A DNA stretch of 64,000 nucleotides from Chrysoperla carnea (GCF_905475395.1 NC_058338.1:94597435-94661434); one strand, 5' to 3'; shown: positions 33,307 to 45,900, counted from the stretch's first letter. Numbers and translations are program-made. Notes: generated by a model from the letters alone, not told the origin.

Positions 33307-36300
33307 CTGCAAACAAAAAGCAGTCAAATGTTTATTGTTGAGTTCAGGGCTCCGGATTCATGATCAGCGAACAAAAAAAATTGTGAAAATTGTCCCATTT
33401 AAAAAAACCTCCTGGAAGAAATTCCCCAAAAAAATGTTTACATTTCAATTTTAGCCCAAAAAAAGTTAAGTTTTAAGGGCAAAAATGGGACAAATCCTAT
33501 ACTGGAGTAAGGTATTGTTTTTAGACCCTAGGTTCGTGATTAGCGATTAAAAAACGTTTTAGAAGAAATTCTCACTGCAAAATGTTAATATTTCAATTTG
33601 AGCCTAATAAAGTCAGTATTTAAGCCAATAATGGAACGAAATTATGTATTGGAGTGTGGTATTATTGAATTTAACCAACAGGTTTGTGCTTAGCGATAAA
33701 AAAAGCCTCCTCCTGTTAGAAATACAGAAAAATATTTACATTTCAATTTTAGTCCAATAAAAGTTAGTTTTAATGGTAAAATTGGGACGAATTCCGTACT
33801 GGAGTGTGGTATTATTGAATTTAGACCCTAGATTTGTGATAAGCGATAAAAAAAACTCTTGGGAGCAATTTTAACAGAAAAATGTTTACATTTCAATTTT
33901 AGCCTAAAAATAGTTAAGTTTTAAGGGCAAAAATGGGATGAACCTCGTATTGGAATTTGGTATTGTTGCATTTAGATCCCATGTTTGTGATTAGCGATCA
34001 AAAAGACCTCGTATTGGAGGGTGATATTAATGAATTTCGACCCTAGATTCGTGATTAGATATCAAAAAGTCTCCGGAAAGAAGTTCTCACAGCAAAATGT
34101 TTATACTTCAATTTTATCCCAAAAAAGGTGAGTTTTTAGGCCAAAACTAGGACGAAATCTCATAATAGAGTGTGGTATTATTGAATTTAGACCCCAGATT
34201 TGTGATTAGCAATAAAAAAACCTCCTAGGAGAACTTTTTACAGCAAAATATTAATATTACAAATTTAACTTACAAAAATGTGAGTTTTTAGGCAAAAAAT
34301 GGGACGAATTCCGTATTGGTGTGTGATATTATTGAATTAGACCCAAGATTTGTGATTATTATTTCAATTTTATCCCAAAAAAGGTTAGATAAAATATAAA
34401 ATAAAATAAAGATTAGCGAATAAAATAAAATAAGTACTTACTTGCGATGAAAATGTACAAACAATAAAATCGGATTTGGATAAAAAGTATATATCCAGAA
34501 TGATACCAAATAATGAACGTTCCGTGTAACGTGTACTAACAGCTGCTATTTTTGCAATATTTGTATCACCAATAATCTCATATTGTGGATATTGTCGTTT
34601 TGCAGCTGTAATCACTTTTGGATCATCGGTTGCAATATATACACGTCGTTGATCCAATTGTTGATTCTGTGTTGACATCATTAATTCTAATCGATCATAG
34701 TAATCATTCACATGTGACATATATTCTTCAATCGAATGGAATGCTGCCTCTGTACCAATTTTATCGGTACGTCGTACATGAATACTGAAATACGAAAGAA
34801 ATAATAGATTTCTAGTATATTCTAAGAATATGAAACGTCAAAAAATCCATCAACCCTAACTTTCTGCCGCGTGGCAAATAAAGCTCCTGAGACGATGAGA
34901 GAAAAATAACTTTTATCGATAAAAATGCTTCAAGCGAAAAATGTTAGGTGTGTAGGTATTTCGACGCCCAGATTTGTGATTAGCGATTTAAAAAACCTAC
35001 TGGAAGATTCCTTACAAAAAAAAGTTTATATTTAAAATTTATCCCAAAAAAGCGGAGTTTTTAGACCAATAAGAATATAATTTAAAAAACTAAAAAACAC
35101 GCTTGTTGCTTCTTCTAAATATATTTATGTATAGTATGGTTATCGATAGTATAATAAATGTATATAACTGATGATGGGTATCTATGGGTATGCTATTAGA
35201 GAGTTACATACAAACATACATACATACAGGTGAAGCTAATATAAGCGTGTTAAAAATAGGAAGAATAACGTAATGGAGTTTGGTATTGTTGAATTAAAAC
35301 CTAAATTCGTGATTAGAGATAAAAAAAACTCCTGGAAACAATTCTTACAGAAAAAAGGTTTACATTTCAATTTTATTATTTATTGTTTACTTTCATGCAT
35401 ACGATGTTTATTTACATCATGGTCTATTCGACTATATTTGATGTAATATGCTACATACAGGCGTAAACTAAATATTGACAAATATCTTGTCTAGTAATGT
35501 TAATTAAAGAGAATTGAAAAAAATAAGGTATTTGTCAATATTTAGTTTACGCCTGTATGTATCATATTTCATCAAATATAGTCGAATAGACCATGATGTA
35601 AATATCGTGTGCATGATTAAAAGTAAACAACAACAATAAGTAATAATAATAAATAAGTGGATAAACAAATTAAAAAATTCTTTGAGTTGAAAAAATTGTA
35701 TTCGTGTCTAGAACTCGAATAGCCTAATTGGTAGGGCGCTTGACATGAATCCAAGAAGTCCGGGTTCGAGTGTATTTTTTTCAATTCTCTTTAATTTCAA
35801 TTTTAGCCTATAAAAAGTTAGTTTTAAAATCAAAAATGGGAAAAATCCCTAACTGAAGTGTGATATTATTGAATTTAGACCCTAGATTTGTGATTAACGA
35901 TCAAAAAAACCTCCTGGAAGAACTCCTAACAGTAAAATGTTAATATTTCAATTTTAATATAAAAAAAGTGAGTTTTTAGGATAAAAATGGGACAATCTCG
36001 TATTGGAGTATTGTTGAATTTACATCCCATATTTGTGATAAATACGCGCACATCAAACTTGACCTAGTTTTTCAAGCACAATGTAAAAAGTTACTCCATA
36101 ACTTGTAATCGATAAGTGAATACTTTAAATTAGAAAGTTGTTATCGATAAAAGTAGTTATATTTTTTGTTTGAAACATTTTTCCGCGAACCCTACAGTTT
36201 TGACAAAAATGGACTGAAAAGTTTTATCCAAAAATTTTTTTCGTATCAAATCTAGGCACTTTTTGAACAAAATTTTAAAATAAATCCAATAAAAGCGGTT

Positions 36301-39300
36301 TGTTTTTCTATAAAGACCATTTTTGTTTAAATTGAATGAACAAACACACACAAAAAGGATTTTTGCTATAAATTTCTGTCTAAACTATTCGATTTACAAA
36401 AAAACTTTTCAAACAAAAAATGTTTGCATATTTATAAAGAACTACTTTAAAATTAAAAGCGTTCGTCTAATGTTTACTAGTTATGAATCAGAGTGAGGAT
36501 TTAATTAAATCTGAAAACTTAGATCGAATTCGATGCCGGTATAAGATTTGTGCCTTTGAAATAAACATTTTTCGTTTGGACCATTTTCCTCGATTAATTT
36601 TATTTATCGAGTTTCAAGCATACGTCAACTTAAAAAAGAATACAGGGTGTCTTCTTCTTTTTTAAGTTAAGTATAATTTAATATTGTATCAAGATAACGT
36701 CCTTAATAACACTTACCCAACAATAGGCGATTTAAAATTTAAATTTCTAGTTGCTTGTTGAAGTTTCTCCGCTAAACTTTGCTGTGGCCTCAATAAATAT
36801 TTTAACATTTGTCCAACCCACCATACAATCGGATCACCATGCAAACGAATTAAACGTGCTGAAATATCCTCAGGTATTGCTGGTGGAACATATTCCGGTG
36901 TTGGTATTAAATTATCAATAATTGATAAATGTATAATTTCTGGATCATTTTCACCAGGCCATTGTTCTACAATGGATGTATCATAATGATATGTGGAGCA
37001 TGAATTACTAACGGGCTGAAAGATTTCATCCCAACCGGCTTTATTGTAACGCCAACCTTTTGATTGTAATATAAGTGTACGTTCGGTACCGTATGCCATT
37101 GTTAGGCAGAATACTAGATGATGAAGTTGGCACCCATAACCACATCCCTTAAAAAAATATCCATGTTTATGAAAAATTTCCAATATAAACACAATCAAAG
37201 TATTAAGGATGTACGAGCGTCAAGGAAATTTTAAATAAAAAGCTTGATTTTTTATTCCACGAACTAAAAAAAAAGGGGTGTTATAAGTTTGACCGCTATG
37301 TGTCTGTGTCTGTCTGTGGCACCGTAGCGCCTAAACGAATGAACCGATTTTAATTTTTTTGTTTCGTTTGTAAGGTAATTTAATGGAGAATGTTCTTAGC
37401 TATGTTTTAAGTCCGAATTATTAACCCCCTAACTAAAAAAAAGGGGTGTTATAAGTTTGACCGCTATATGTTTGTGTGTATGTATGTCTGTCTGTGGCAC
37501 CATAGCGCCTAAACGGATGAATTGATTTTTATTTTTTGTTTTTGTTTTTTTTTTTTTTCGTTTGAAAGGTAATTTAATGGAAAGTGTAATTAGCTATGTT
37601 TCAAGTGCGAGTTTAAGGTTCCGTACCAGAAAAATAAAAATTAGCGATGATCTTCAAAAACTTCTCAGTTTTTTAAGAAAAAGGTAATTTAATGAAGAGT
37701 GTTCGTAGATATGTTTCTAGTGCAAGTTTAGTGAACCTTTTCTTTGCGAGGCAGTATATTTTACAGCCTTAGAATTCTTAATCAATAATATGCCCTTGAA
37801 TACTTACTTTATTTAAATTACATACAACTTTTTTCGCTTTATGACAATCAGCAGGATTTTGTAAATATTCTAATCGACGTTGAATTAAATTACTCAATTT
37901 TTCAAATTCTTTTTCACGCCACGATTGATATCCATCAACTTCAGCTAAATTCACTAAATCTTTATACATTGTTCTGAAAACAATCAAAACCAATTTTTTT
38001 TTTAAATTTTTTTCCCACGTTCTCCTGATTTATTGGTTTATTTTTATGGGGACATTTTAAAACTCCGTGATTTACCGGGGACTACTGGAAAATGTAGGAC
38101 ATTTTGAGAAAAATGAATTTTTCAATTTTAATAAATTCATTTAAATATCACGGCATTCATAATTGAATCTTATTTATTTATTGTACAGGTACACCAGGTT
38201 GGTATATTTGAAAATGGTAAAAACTAAAAAGTGAAACAAAATTATAGTAGGATGAAACCCATTGGAAAAGGAAGAAAATATCACAAAAATGAAAGGAAAA
38301 GTAAATTACGGGCAATATGAGTTTGAGAAGTGGAAGGGGGTGAGTTTTTAAGGGTACAAAACAGTTTATCTTGATTTCCGGCAAAACTACAAGTCCTATA
38401 GAAAAAAGTTAAATTGCAAAGTTGTAGGTAATGAAAAGATCTACAACTTTTGTTCATACACTTTTTTCACATAACCTCAAAATTTATGTGAAAAATTCAA
38501 ATAACCAAGTTTTTGGTTTTTCATTTTTATCTTTAACAAAAAAATGTTTTTTTTCACGAAATTTGGTAAGAACTTTCCTTTTTATGTTTCAAACACATTG
38601 TAATTTTGTTTATTTAAAATGTTTATTTGTTCACCTAATTTTTAATAAATATCGAAAAAGTACCCTAATTTTCAATCGAAAATTCTGACGTCAAAATATT
38701 TCCTTTTTTAAAAAAGTCGATGGGCTTTTTGTTCGCTGAAATCTCTACTTTCTAATGGTGTAAAAAAAATACATTACTATGATAAATGTTCTCAGAAAAT
38801 ACAAAAAAAACGAATTGTGGATGAAGAACCAATGCAGACTAGAAATGATATTGGAGACGAAGACGGCGATGGTCTTGAAGATTTAGAAGATCTACTGTGT
38901 TTCATTTTACTATAATATGGTTTGGTCTCAAAAATTATCAACCCTGGTCTAATACATAAGGGCTGACTGACAGTCATAACTGTTATTTATATGCAATATA
39001 CAATCTGTAACCGTAATCACGGAAATCATAACCGTTTCGATAGCATATATCTGACCCCGGTTCTATCGTTCGCTTGATTGAACCTTGTATGTGTGTGTAC
39101 AAAACTACTATAACCAATCCTCAAATGATCAGCTTTAGTAAATTCAACGAATTTTTTTTGGTCAGGCTTTCCCATTATATTAAGAAATTGAAATAAAAAC
39201 TTACCTAGTACGTTCTAAACTTAAATTTAAAAAATGATTTAAATTAAATGCAAGTTTTTCTTTATCAAAATGATTTTGATTATTATTTCCATTTCCATTC

Positions 39301-41674
39301 TTCAATAATAATTGTTTTTGTATAAATTTCTTAATTTCTGCTTTCATAAAGAATTCCAATTCATCGACATTCATATGTAAACGTCTACGTAATTGTTCAT
39401 ATTGAATATTTGGTTCATCTTTGGATGAGATCAAACCAAAATCATAATGTTTATTAATAATACGTTCTGTATGTTGTATTTTATCTTTAATTAATTCAAA
39501 TAATTCTTTTTGATCACCATTTTGATTATTTGTATTAGTATATGCAATATCTATTAATAATTTACGTAATTCACCTGCAATTCAAATCAAACAATTTTAT
39601 TTTTAACTCAAGAATCAACAAAAAGGGGTGTTATAAGTACGACTGCTGTGTGTGTGCAGTGCCCGATTTAAGGGTTGTCTGAGCGGGAAACCGCCTGGAG
39701 TTGCAAATCCTTAAAATATTATATACAGTAATGTCAGTAATCTCGATAATTGCGATTTAATAAGGGCTATTCCAAAAACTGGGATTGTATGAAAAAATTC
39801 ATTATAATAAATAAATAAAATAAAACACTGAAAAAACACGATTGGAATCTATGTAGTTAAGCGAAATTATACATATAATACATATACATAACTCGAAAAA
39901 TAACTTTTATCGATAAAAATGCTTCAAACGAAAAATGTTGGGTATGTAAACGCACTTCGTACGCAGACATTAAAAGTGACCTAGGTTTTCAAGCTCATTC
40001 TACTCCATAACTGGTAATCGATAGATGAACACTTTAAATTAGAAAGTTGTTATTGATTAAAACAGTAACAGTTTTTCGTAAACCGTACAGTTTAGGCAAA
40101 AACAGGCTGAAAAGTTTTACCCAACATTGGTTTTTCATATAATTGTTTCTGTGAAATCTAGGCACTCTAGGAAAAAAATTTTCCAATAAATTCAATAAAA
40201 GTGGTTTGTTTTTCTATAAAGACCATTTTAAGTGAAAATGAATAAACGCACAAAATGCTAGATTTTTGTCAATTACTATCTAATCTATTCGGTTTACAAA
40301 CAAGTGTTTCAAACAAAAAATGTTGCGTGTTTATAAAGCATAACTTTCTAATTTAAAGCGTTCATCTGTTTGTCAATTATGAATCAAGGTGAGGTTTTAA
40401 TTGAATCTGAAAATTTAGATCGAATTCGATGCCGGTATAAGATACGTGCCTATGAAAATAACAACATTTTTCGTTTGAACCATTTTCCTCGATTAAATTT
40501 ATTTATCGAGTTTCAAGCATATGTCAACCTAAAAAAGAAGAAGCACCCTGTATATGGTATGAGAGTAAAGGGAGGCAAATATTATTTTTTGCCCGGAGTG
40601 GCAAAATAGCTAGGTCGGGCCCTAAGTGTGTGTCTATTTGAAAGATAATTTAATGGAGAGTATTTTTATTTATGTTTCAAGTGCGAGTTAGGATTCCGTA
40701 CTCGAAACAACTAAAAAATAGGCGATGATCTTCAAAAGCTGTTCAGTTTGGAGAAGGAAAAATGTAATTTAATGGAAAATGTTCTTAGATATGATTCAGG
40801 AGCGATTTTAATGTTTTTTAAGGTTGAGTCCGTCTGTCCAATCACCTGGGTTCGATTTTACAAGTACATACCATGAATATACCATAAAAATTTCAACTTG
40901 ATATCTCTTTTCGTTTTTGAGTTATCATGTTCACGGACGGACACACGGAAATAAAAAATCATATGGTTTTCAAATCAAATTTTTTACCAGAATCACAAAA
41001 TAATCTTTATTTTCATAAATAACGAATTTTCTCGTACTTTTATTTAAACACTTGTATATCGAAAACGGTGAGGTTTCGTGAAAATTGTCAAGAGTCATAA
41101 AATGCTTATAATAAATAAATAAATTTCGTTAATAACGAATTTTCGGCAAACTTTCCTTTTTTCTTTTTGCAATTGCTAATATCTCGAAAGCGGTGAGATT
41201 AAGTAAAAAAAATGACAGGGATCGAAATATACTTAGAATCGCCTAAATTAATTTTTTTAAATGTTAAATATGGATAATTTGGTGTCCGGAAGTATGATAC
41301 TTCTGCCTCTTTTATGGACGTAAACGAAAATACCCAAGTTCACATGAATATGATAAAAATTTACGAACGCGGAGGTTTTTCCTTGATCAGATTTGTTTTT
41401 TCGTTTTTATTTCCTCGATAAAAATACAAATGTATTTTAAATTGAACTAACCATTTTGTTTCTTCAAACTATCCAAATTATTTAATGCTGCTTGTAAACG
41501 TTGAGCTAATAGTTTCGTATTCTCAAAATCATAACTGTTGTCATTATTACTGTTTCCCGTGTTAAAGATCATCGGTAAAATTGATGTAATGACTACAATA
41601 AACCATATTACGAGGATTATCAATAGAGAACGCCTCCAACCAAAAACACTTAATTGTCTAAATATCGTATTCAT
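32896..41674 (-). CDS. FUT8: Alpha-1,6-fucosyltransferase, FUT8 type (6 coding exons)
   Basis: On the minus strand, coding exons are 41674-41452, 39574-39205, 37973-37808, 37147-36717, 34784-34442 and 33306-32896, all GT/AG and in phase, giving about 647 aa. Known role: a Golgi type II membrane enzyme that moves fucose from GDP-fucose to the innermost GlcNAc of N-glycans (core fucosylation). Seen: a short cytosolic tail, one membrane segment (about residues 16-37), a charged stem likely to be coiled coil (residues 40-240), the conserved [30 protein letters not shown] written here with a leading P/I variation, the donor-binding [15 protein letters not shown] at about residue 398, [15 protein letters not shown], and a C-terminal SH3-like domain with [11 protein letters not shown]. 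It is longer than human FUT8 (575 aa), mostly through an Asn/Gln-rich stem. All expected catalytic motifs are present, so it should be active. Confidence 0.96.
34442..34784 (-). CDS. FUT8: FUT8 coding exon 5 (GDP-fucose binding)
   Basis: The exon opens with [20 protein letters not shown]; the paired arginines are the known GDP-fucose contacts of the family. It continues with [37 protein letters not shown] and ends VCTFSSQ at CAA/GTAAGT. A tandem repeat of about 150 bp lies on both sides of it. Confidence 0.95.
35094..35256. repeat. Small MITE inside the FUT8 satellite
   Basis: AAAAACACGCTT and AAGCGTGTTAAAAA are inverted ends about 160 bases apart. The element interrupts the tandem repeat in FUT8 intron 4. 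Confidence 0.55.
35376..35793 (-). mobile_element. Rearranged SINE complex with 12-bp target-site duplication
   Basis: ATTTCAATTTTA flanks the insert on both sides (35364-35375 and 35794-35805), inside a tandem satellite. Reading the minus strand, the 3' part (35530-35376) is a proper SINE body and tail, while the part before it is inverted and holds another body-tail (35531-35655), a linker and a tRNA head (35709-35775). The head has a good acceptor pair (ACTCGAA...TTCGAGT) but lost about 12 bases between two GGTTCGAGT repeats, which breaks its B box. Confidence 0.75.
36050..36660. repeat. Repeat G, copy (FUT8 intron 4)
   Basis: It contains TACTCCATAACTTGTAATCG, AACTTAGATCGAATTCGATG and ATTTATCGAGTTTCAAGCAT. 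A second copy with the same order is at 39885-40545 and parts are at 17270-17700 and 57830-58140. It ends near ACAGGGTGTCTT. Confidence 0.7.
36717..37147 (-). CDS. FUT8: FUT8 coding exon 4 (N-terminal catalytic region)
   Basis: About 143 codons. It starts [20 protein letters not shown] and goes on through [39 protein letters not shown] and FKSPIVG. All align residue by residue with FUT8 of other animals. The donor is TTGG/GTAAGT in phase 2. Confidence 0.95.
37255..37745 (+). repeat. Repeat D tandem copies (FUT8 intron 3)
   Basis: AAAAGGGGTGTTATAAGTTT with GACCGCTATGTGT is present twice (about 37271 and 37440), each followed by AAGGTAATTTAATGGA and GTTCTTAGCTATGTTT. Other pieces lie at 3840-4050, 9940-10190, 39600-39660 and 40615-40830. 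Confidence 0.75.
37808..37973 (-). CDS. FUT8: FUT8 coding exon 3
   Basis: The exon encodes [20 protein letters not shown] and then [20 protein letters not shown], close to the human region with QNPKDCSKAKKLVCNINK. The cysteines of the conserved disulfide region are kept. The acceptor is TTTTCAG in phase 2 and the donor AAA/GTAAGT in phase 0. Confidence 0.93.
39205..39574 (-). CDS. FUT8: FUT8 coding exon 2 (stem, coiled coil)
   Basis: About 123 codons starting in phase 1 (AATTGCAG acceptor) and ending in phase 2 (TAG/GTAAGT donor). It contains [20 protein letters not shown], matching the human stem that begins LRRRIENGAKELWFF, and an Asn/Gln-rich insert ([12 protein letters not shown]) that lengthens the stem. 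Confidence 0.9.
39885..40545. repeat. Repeat G, copy (FUT8 intron 1)
   Basis: CTACTCCATAACTGGTAATC, TTTAGATCGAATTCGATGCC and TTATCGAGTTTCAAGCATAT follow in the same order as at 36050-36660. It ends at GCACCCTGTATA. Confidence 0.7.
41452..41674 (-). CDS. FUT8: FUT8 coding exon 1 (tail, membrane anchor)
   Basis: ATG at 41674 begins [16 protein letters not shown], followed by about 22 hydrophobic residues, the usual signal-anchor of a Golgi type II enzyme with basic residues on the cytosolic side. The downstream [19 protein letters not shown] resembles the start of the FUT8 coiled-coil stem. The donor is ATG/GTTAGT in phase 1. Confidence 0.88.
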
Positions 41675-42260
41675 TTTTCAATTAATTTTATTGTTTAATT
41701 TTTATTTATTTATTATAGATAAAATATTTACAACAGGTTATGTTTTTCGAACTCATTTTCGAACATGTATTCATCACTTAAAACTTGTATTATACATTTT
41801 ATCACTAATTTATATTTATTTTATATGATTAAAAGTAAGTAAATTTTTTTAACTTTTAAATTTTTGTTTTTTGTTGGATTGTTTATAATAATTTAATTGT
41901 CATGCCATGTTTAAAAGTTTATTGTGAACAAACCACTTGTACAAAATGTAAAAATTATATGTGACTTGTGACGTTTGTGACTGAAAACTAATAATACTAT
42001 TTTATACCAAGATGTATCAATTAATAGGTATGTTATTCGAAGCATAATCAAACTTAAGATATTCGATTTTAATACTAAGATGCTAGCGCCACGAGTTTAA
42101 AAAAAATATTAACCGTAAATAAATATAATAAAAATATTAACTGAATTTCTTTCAACATTCAGCTGATTTTTTCCATTAAATAAAAAAATTAAAGATGCCC
42201 TGCTTCATTATATATCTAAATGTGCTGTGCCATATTTGCCCCCCGAGTCTTAATGTGTAA

Positions 42261-42835
42261 TTTCATGATGACGCTTGACGCTGGCTTTGAGCGACAAATT
42301 AGGATTTCATCTAGCAGAAAAAAATAGAACTATGTGTAGCGTCAAATTAAAAAGATGTAACTTCATGATGACGCTTGATGCTGGCTTTGAGCGTCAAATT
42401 AGGAATCCACCTGGCAGAAATAAATAGAACTATATCCAGCGTCAAATTGTAAATAGGAGCGACAAAAACAAACAAGTTTATATTAATCCATAACCACATT
42501 TTTAATAAGACACATGGTAATGATAATCAATTATATTCATAATGAGTGGTGAATATGATTATCAAATTTTCAAAAAAAATTCTTTGGAATTGGCAATCAA
42601 TTGGAAAATAAAATTTTTTTAAATCAAACCTTTATTTTCGTTTTATTAAAACATTAAAAAATATATATTATAAATTTATTTAGCTAATACTCTCAAAATT
42701 AATTCTGATAATAGAAATGGGATATACTTTTCTATGATAAAAAGTCAGTTTAAGCTCCGTTCTGCCATCTGGGTGAAAAAGAAATCTTCAGCAGCGTCAA
42801 ATCGTAAAAAGCTAAACTATAATTAATACTTTGTG
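42261..42835. repeat. MITE family T with a tandemly doubled end
   Basis: TTCATGATGACGCTTGACGC is repeated about 100 bases later as TTCATGATGACGCTTGATGC, each followed by CTGGCTTTGAGCG. The far side (42640-42835) carries the complement of the family interior, ending GCAGCGTCAAATCGTAAAAA. Confidence 0.7.
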
Positions 42836-42937
42836 CATGGGAGTGTACCTGTTCATGGAAGTTATGTGACGCGATACACGAAATATTTTTTTAAAATTAA
42901 TTTAAATATAGGTTTTTTTCTAAATTAAATTTATCAA

Positions 42938-43430
42938 AAAACAAGTGAAAATAAACAATTGATTGAGTTAGTTGTTGAAATATCATGTAAAGACAGTGTT
43001 GATTACTCTATCACATTACACATATTCATGTCACACATACATAACTGATAATCCCATATTAATACATACTATAAAATTTCCATCTAATGTGTGCCTTAGT
43101 GAGTAAACAGTGATGTTTACAAAAAAATGTTTCAAACAAAAGTTGTTTATTTTTTGATAAGGAACATTTTTTATATTTTTTTTAACTTTTGTTCTATCTC
43201 TTATGGTTTACAAGATGGGTCCTACGGACCCATGATCCAATTGACCTATGTGCTCATTTACGAACTCGACCTCACATTTTACGTCCTAACTGCGCTGTAA
43301 AAATTTCAGCTTGATATATCTTTTCGTTTTTGAGCATTTTTTTCGTACCATCAATATTTTTAAGCGTTACAAACTTGGGGCTAAACTTAATATACCATAT
43401 ATATTTCATATATACATGGTATAAATAACT
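42938..43430 (+). repeat. Dispersed repeat B, internally deleted copy
   Basis: It keeps both ends (AAACAAGTGAAAATAAACAA and TATATACATGGTATA) but lacks the GGACGGACGG core. Confidence 0.8.
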
Positions 43431-43899
43431 AATTGTAGAATTGAAAAAAAAAAGTATTGGGCAATTAAATATCAAGGATATTTTTTTATTGATAATAAAA
43501 TGTATGATAACAACCAATTTGGAAAAAAATTGCTATTAAGCAAAAAATTTTTTTTGTAGATATGACGTGTAAAATAGTTTTATTTATATTTTTTTTTTTT
43601 TTCAAAGTAAATAATCGATTTGTTTCCATTATTCGCGGAAATGGGAATTAACATTGAAATTTTCTCAAAAAATATCGCTTAGAATTCGATTTGATTTTTC
43701 GATATTTATATGTCTTCAAGAATATTTTTTTAAATGGTGAAAATCGTGAAAAACACTTGATGAAAAAAAAAATGATGCTACGAACAAAACTTTGGTATAG
43801 CGTTGTTCAACCTAAAGAGTCCATTTCCGGCTGTCCGCCCGTCTGTCTGAACGAAACGAAAAGACCTAAAAAAGTTATTGATTTTTTCATTGTCGAGAT

Positions 43900-45900
43900 A
43901 TAATAACGCGAAGTTAAACCATTTTATTGTTGAACAGAAACAGCTATAGCAGAGTATTGTGGTTGTAACAAAAATAACTATAGTTGAAGTATTGTAAAAA
44001 ACTACTATCTATACAGTATTATGTGTTTAAAGTCTCCCTGCTGGCACAGTATTATATACCTCATTTCACTGCAAGCTTATATATTTTTATCGCCCTTTTA
44101 ATCGTTAACTTCTTTACAATATATTATTCAAGATAATCTCCTAAATACACTTTCTGGCCTAGGATGTCCGAAATCACCCTATAAAATAGAAATTATCAGT
44201 TATTCACTAAATTCTAAGAAGAAAAGTTCTTTGACGTTTTTTAATCTGACGCATTGTTAACGTTTAAGAATTCATAAATTATCATTTTTAATAGCCCTCC
44301 TTTCTCTAAGAGGGTTGCGTGAACGTTATTGTCCCCATTGAAAATCTCTCCACGTAAATTTAAATTAACAATACAGTCCTGTAAATGCACCCATTTATTT
44401 CTACTGACTAGTGAGATACTCATGCATATTTTGAGCTCGGTACATTCTTTGACTTTGTATTTGAATCGAATACTTCAAATATGAAACCTGGATCTTGGTG
44501 AGGTTATCGTTCTGGGCTGCGAAACAGATTTAAATTGAAAGAAGAGGAAACGCTGGAGAAGAGTTCAGAGATATTTTCAAAACCGTGAGTGATATCTGCG
44601 AGAAAGTTCGCGTCATAACAGACCAGCGCTCGAATAAATAGACTTATTCAGTTAAAGATTATAAATCGATTTTTTAATCATTGCAATATTTTTCAAATTT
44701 GGCTTGTCTTTTTCTCAACAAAATGAAAAATTTGGAGGAAGACTCTTTGACTTTTTTTTTTCGACTTTTTGAACTAGACTATTAAACTTTAAACGATGAT
44801 TCCCGTGACATCTGGGTCGACGAAATTCAACTTTCAAATTCACTCGAAGCACGCGATGTTCACAATAAAGGTGTGTTTTCCCAATGTCTACCAAATGCGT
44901 TTTGGCAGTTTTACCTGTGACAAAAACAGCGACGAATGAACGCTAAATTTCAACTTTGCGTCGTCTCAAGACATATCTTAGTTCTACAATGTCTAAAGAT
45001 CGGCTAATCGGTTTAACCTCGCACTGTAGAGGTCGATGCGTACAGAGTTATGAAAAAGGTTTTTTCTGTACTTTGCAGAGTTAACTTATTCAAAAATAGT
45101 GACTGAAGATCAAATTTTGACCTAATAAAATGTTCTCTTACTCGAAAAAAGAGTTTCTTGTTTTTATTAACCTCTAAGACCTAACATGATGAAGAAAAAT
45201 TTGAACCCCTCCCTTGGATAATTCCTGCGCACGGACCTGATCAATATAATAGTCTTCTTAAACACATAATAAATATCAGTAATTGATCATGAACCGTTTG
45301 AAAGTAATTTGAGGATTCCCATATCTGTATACTCTTACTAGATGGTATAAATAACATACCTATTGTTGTTTATATCTTGGTTTATTTTTCAAAAGAAATA
45401 ACGACACGTATTGTATTGTATTGTTATTAGTGCTCACTTGCTCAGCTCGCAATTTAATATTAAAATGTTGTTTATTGGTTTGGAATGTTTGGATGGGGTG
45501 GAAGCTGGAACCGTGACGTGACCATGATTGGAACGAACATACATTTTCATTAAATGATTTAAAACATTTTCTAAATATTATTATATCATGATAGTTGATA
45601 GTAACTCTTATCAATTACCAATATTAATAATAATTTTAAAATTTATTTATACATATTTTATTTTCGTTACACTTAGTTTAATAAAATTATTATTTCTAAT
45701 TTGTAATTTAGGTATGCCTTAAATAAAGTAAAATATTTCTAAATTATCAGTTATCCGCCTGTTTCGCTGGGTAATTTCAACTTTAAAAACAAAGACTACC
45801 GCGTTATTATAGGCTTCACTTTCCTTCCTCTCACTTATCTCCCTTTTTGTTCACAACTTCATGGGGTTTATTATTTGACGTGAAAGCCTAAAGGTGTATT
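43900..45900. other. Intergenic, no gene recognised
   Basis: Slightly higher GC around 44470-45060. All frames are short and without a recognisable product. No clear repeat family of the window is present. Confidence 0.4.

Larger units (their letters stand above)
33340..36045. repeat. Tandem repeat of about 150 bp spanning FUT8 introns 4 and 5
   Basis: The marker GATTTGTGATTAGCGAT-AAAAAA recurs near 33356, 33531, 33681, 33831, 33982, 34045, 34196, 34346, 34971, 35304, 35884 and 36030. Full units are 150-151 bases apart. Each unit also holds TTTCAATTTTAGCCCAAAAA and GTATTGGAGTGTGGTATTAT. The array is broken by FUT8 exon 5 (34442-34784), a MITE (35094-35256) and a SINE complex (35376-35793). 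Confidence 0.85.

Noticed and set aside
35709-35775. Possible tRNA gene
   Set aside because: The acceptor pair is good but the T arm and B box are broken by a deletion, and the same sequence leads a SINE at 46021. It is a SINE head.
33340-36045. CRISPR-like array
   Set aside because: The units are about 150 bases and degenerate along their whole length, with no short conserved repeat and unique spacers; this is a eukaryotic satellite.
38792-38977. Acidic plus-strand stretch [21 protein letters not shown] near 38815-38900, and its Ser-rich antisense
   Set aside because: It looks protein-like but is only about 35 codons, lies inside a FUT8 intron, has no start or splice signals and no family I recognise. 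It could be a processed fragment; not supportable.
44470-45060. GC-richer stretch that might be a gene
   Set aside because: All frames are broken after short distances and no splice-linked exons or known motifs were found.
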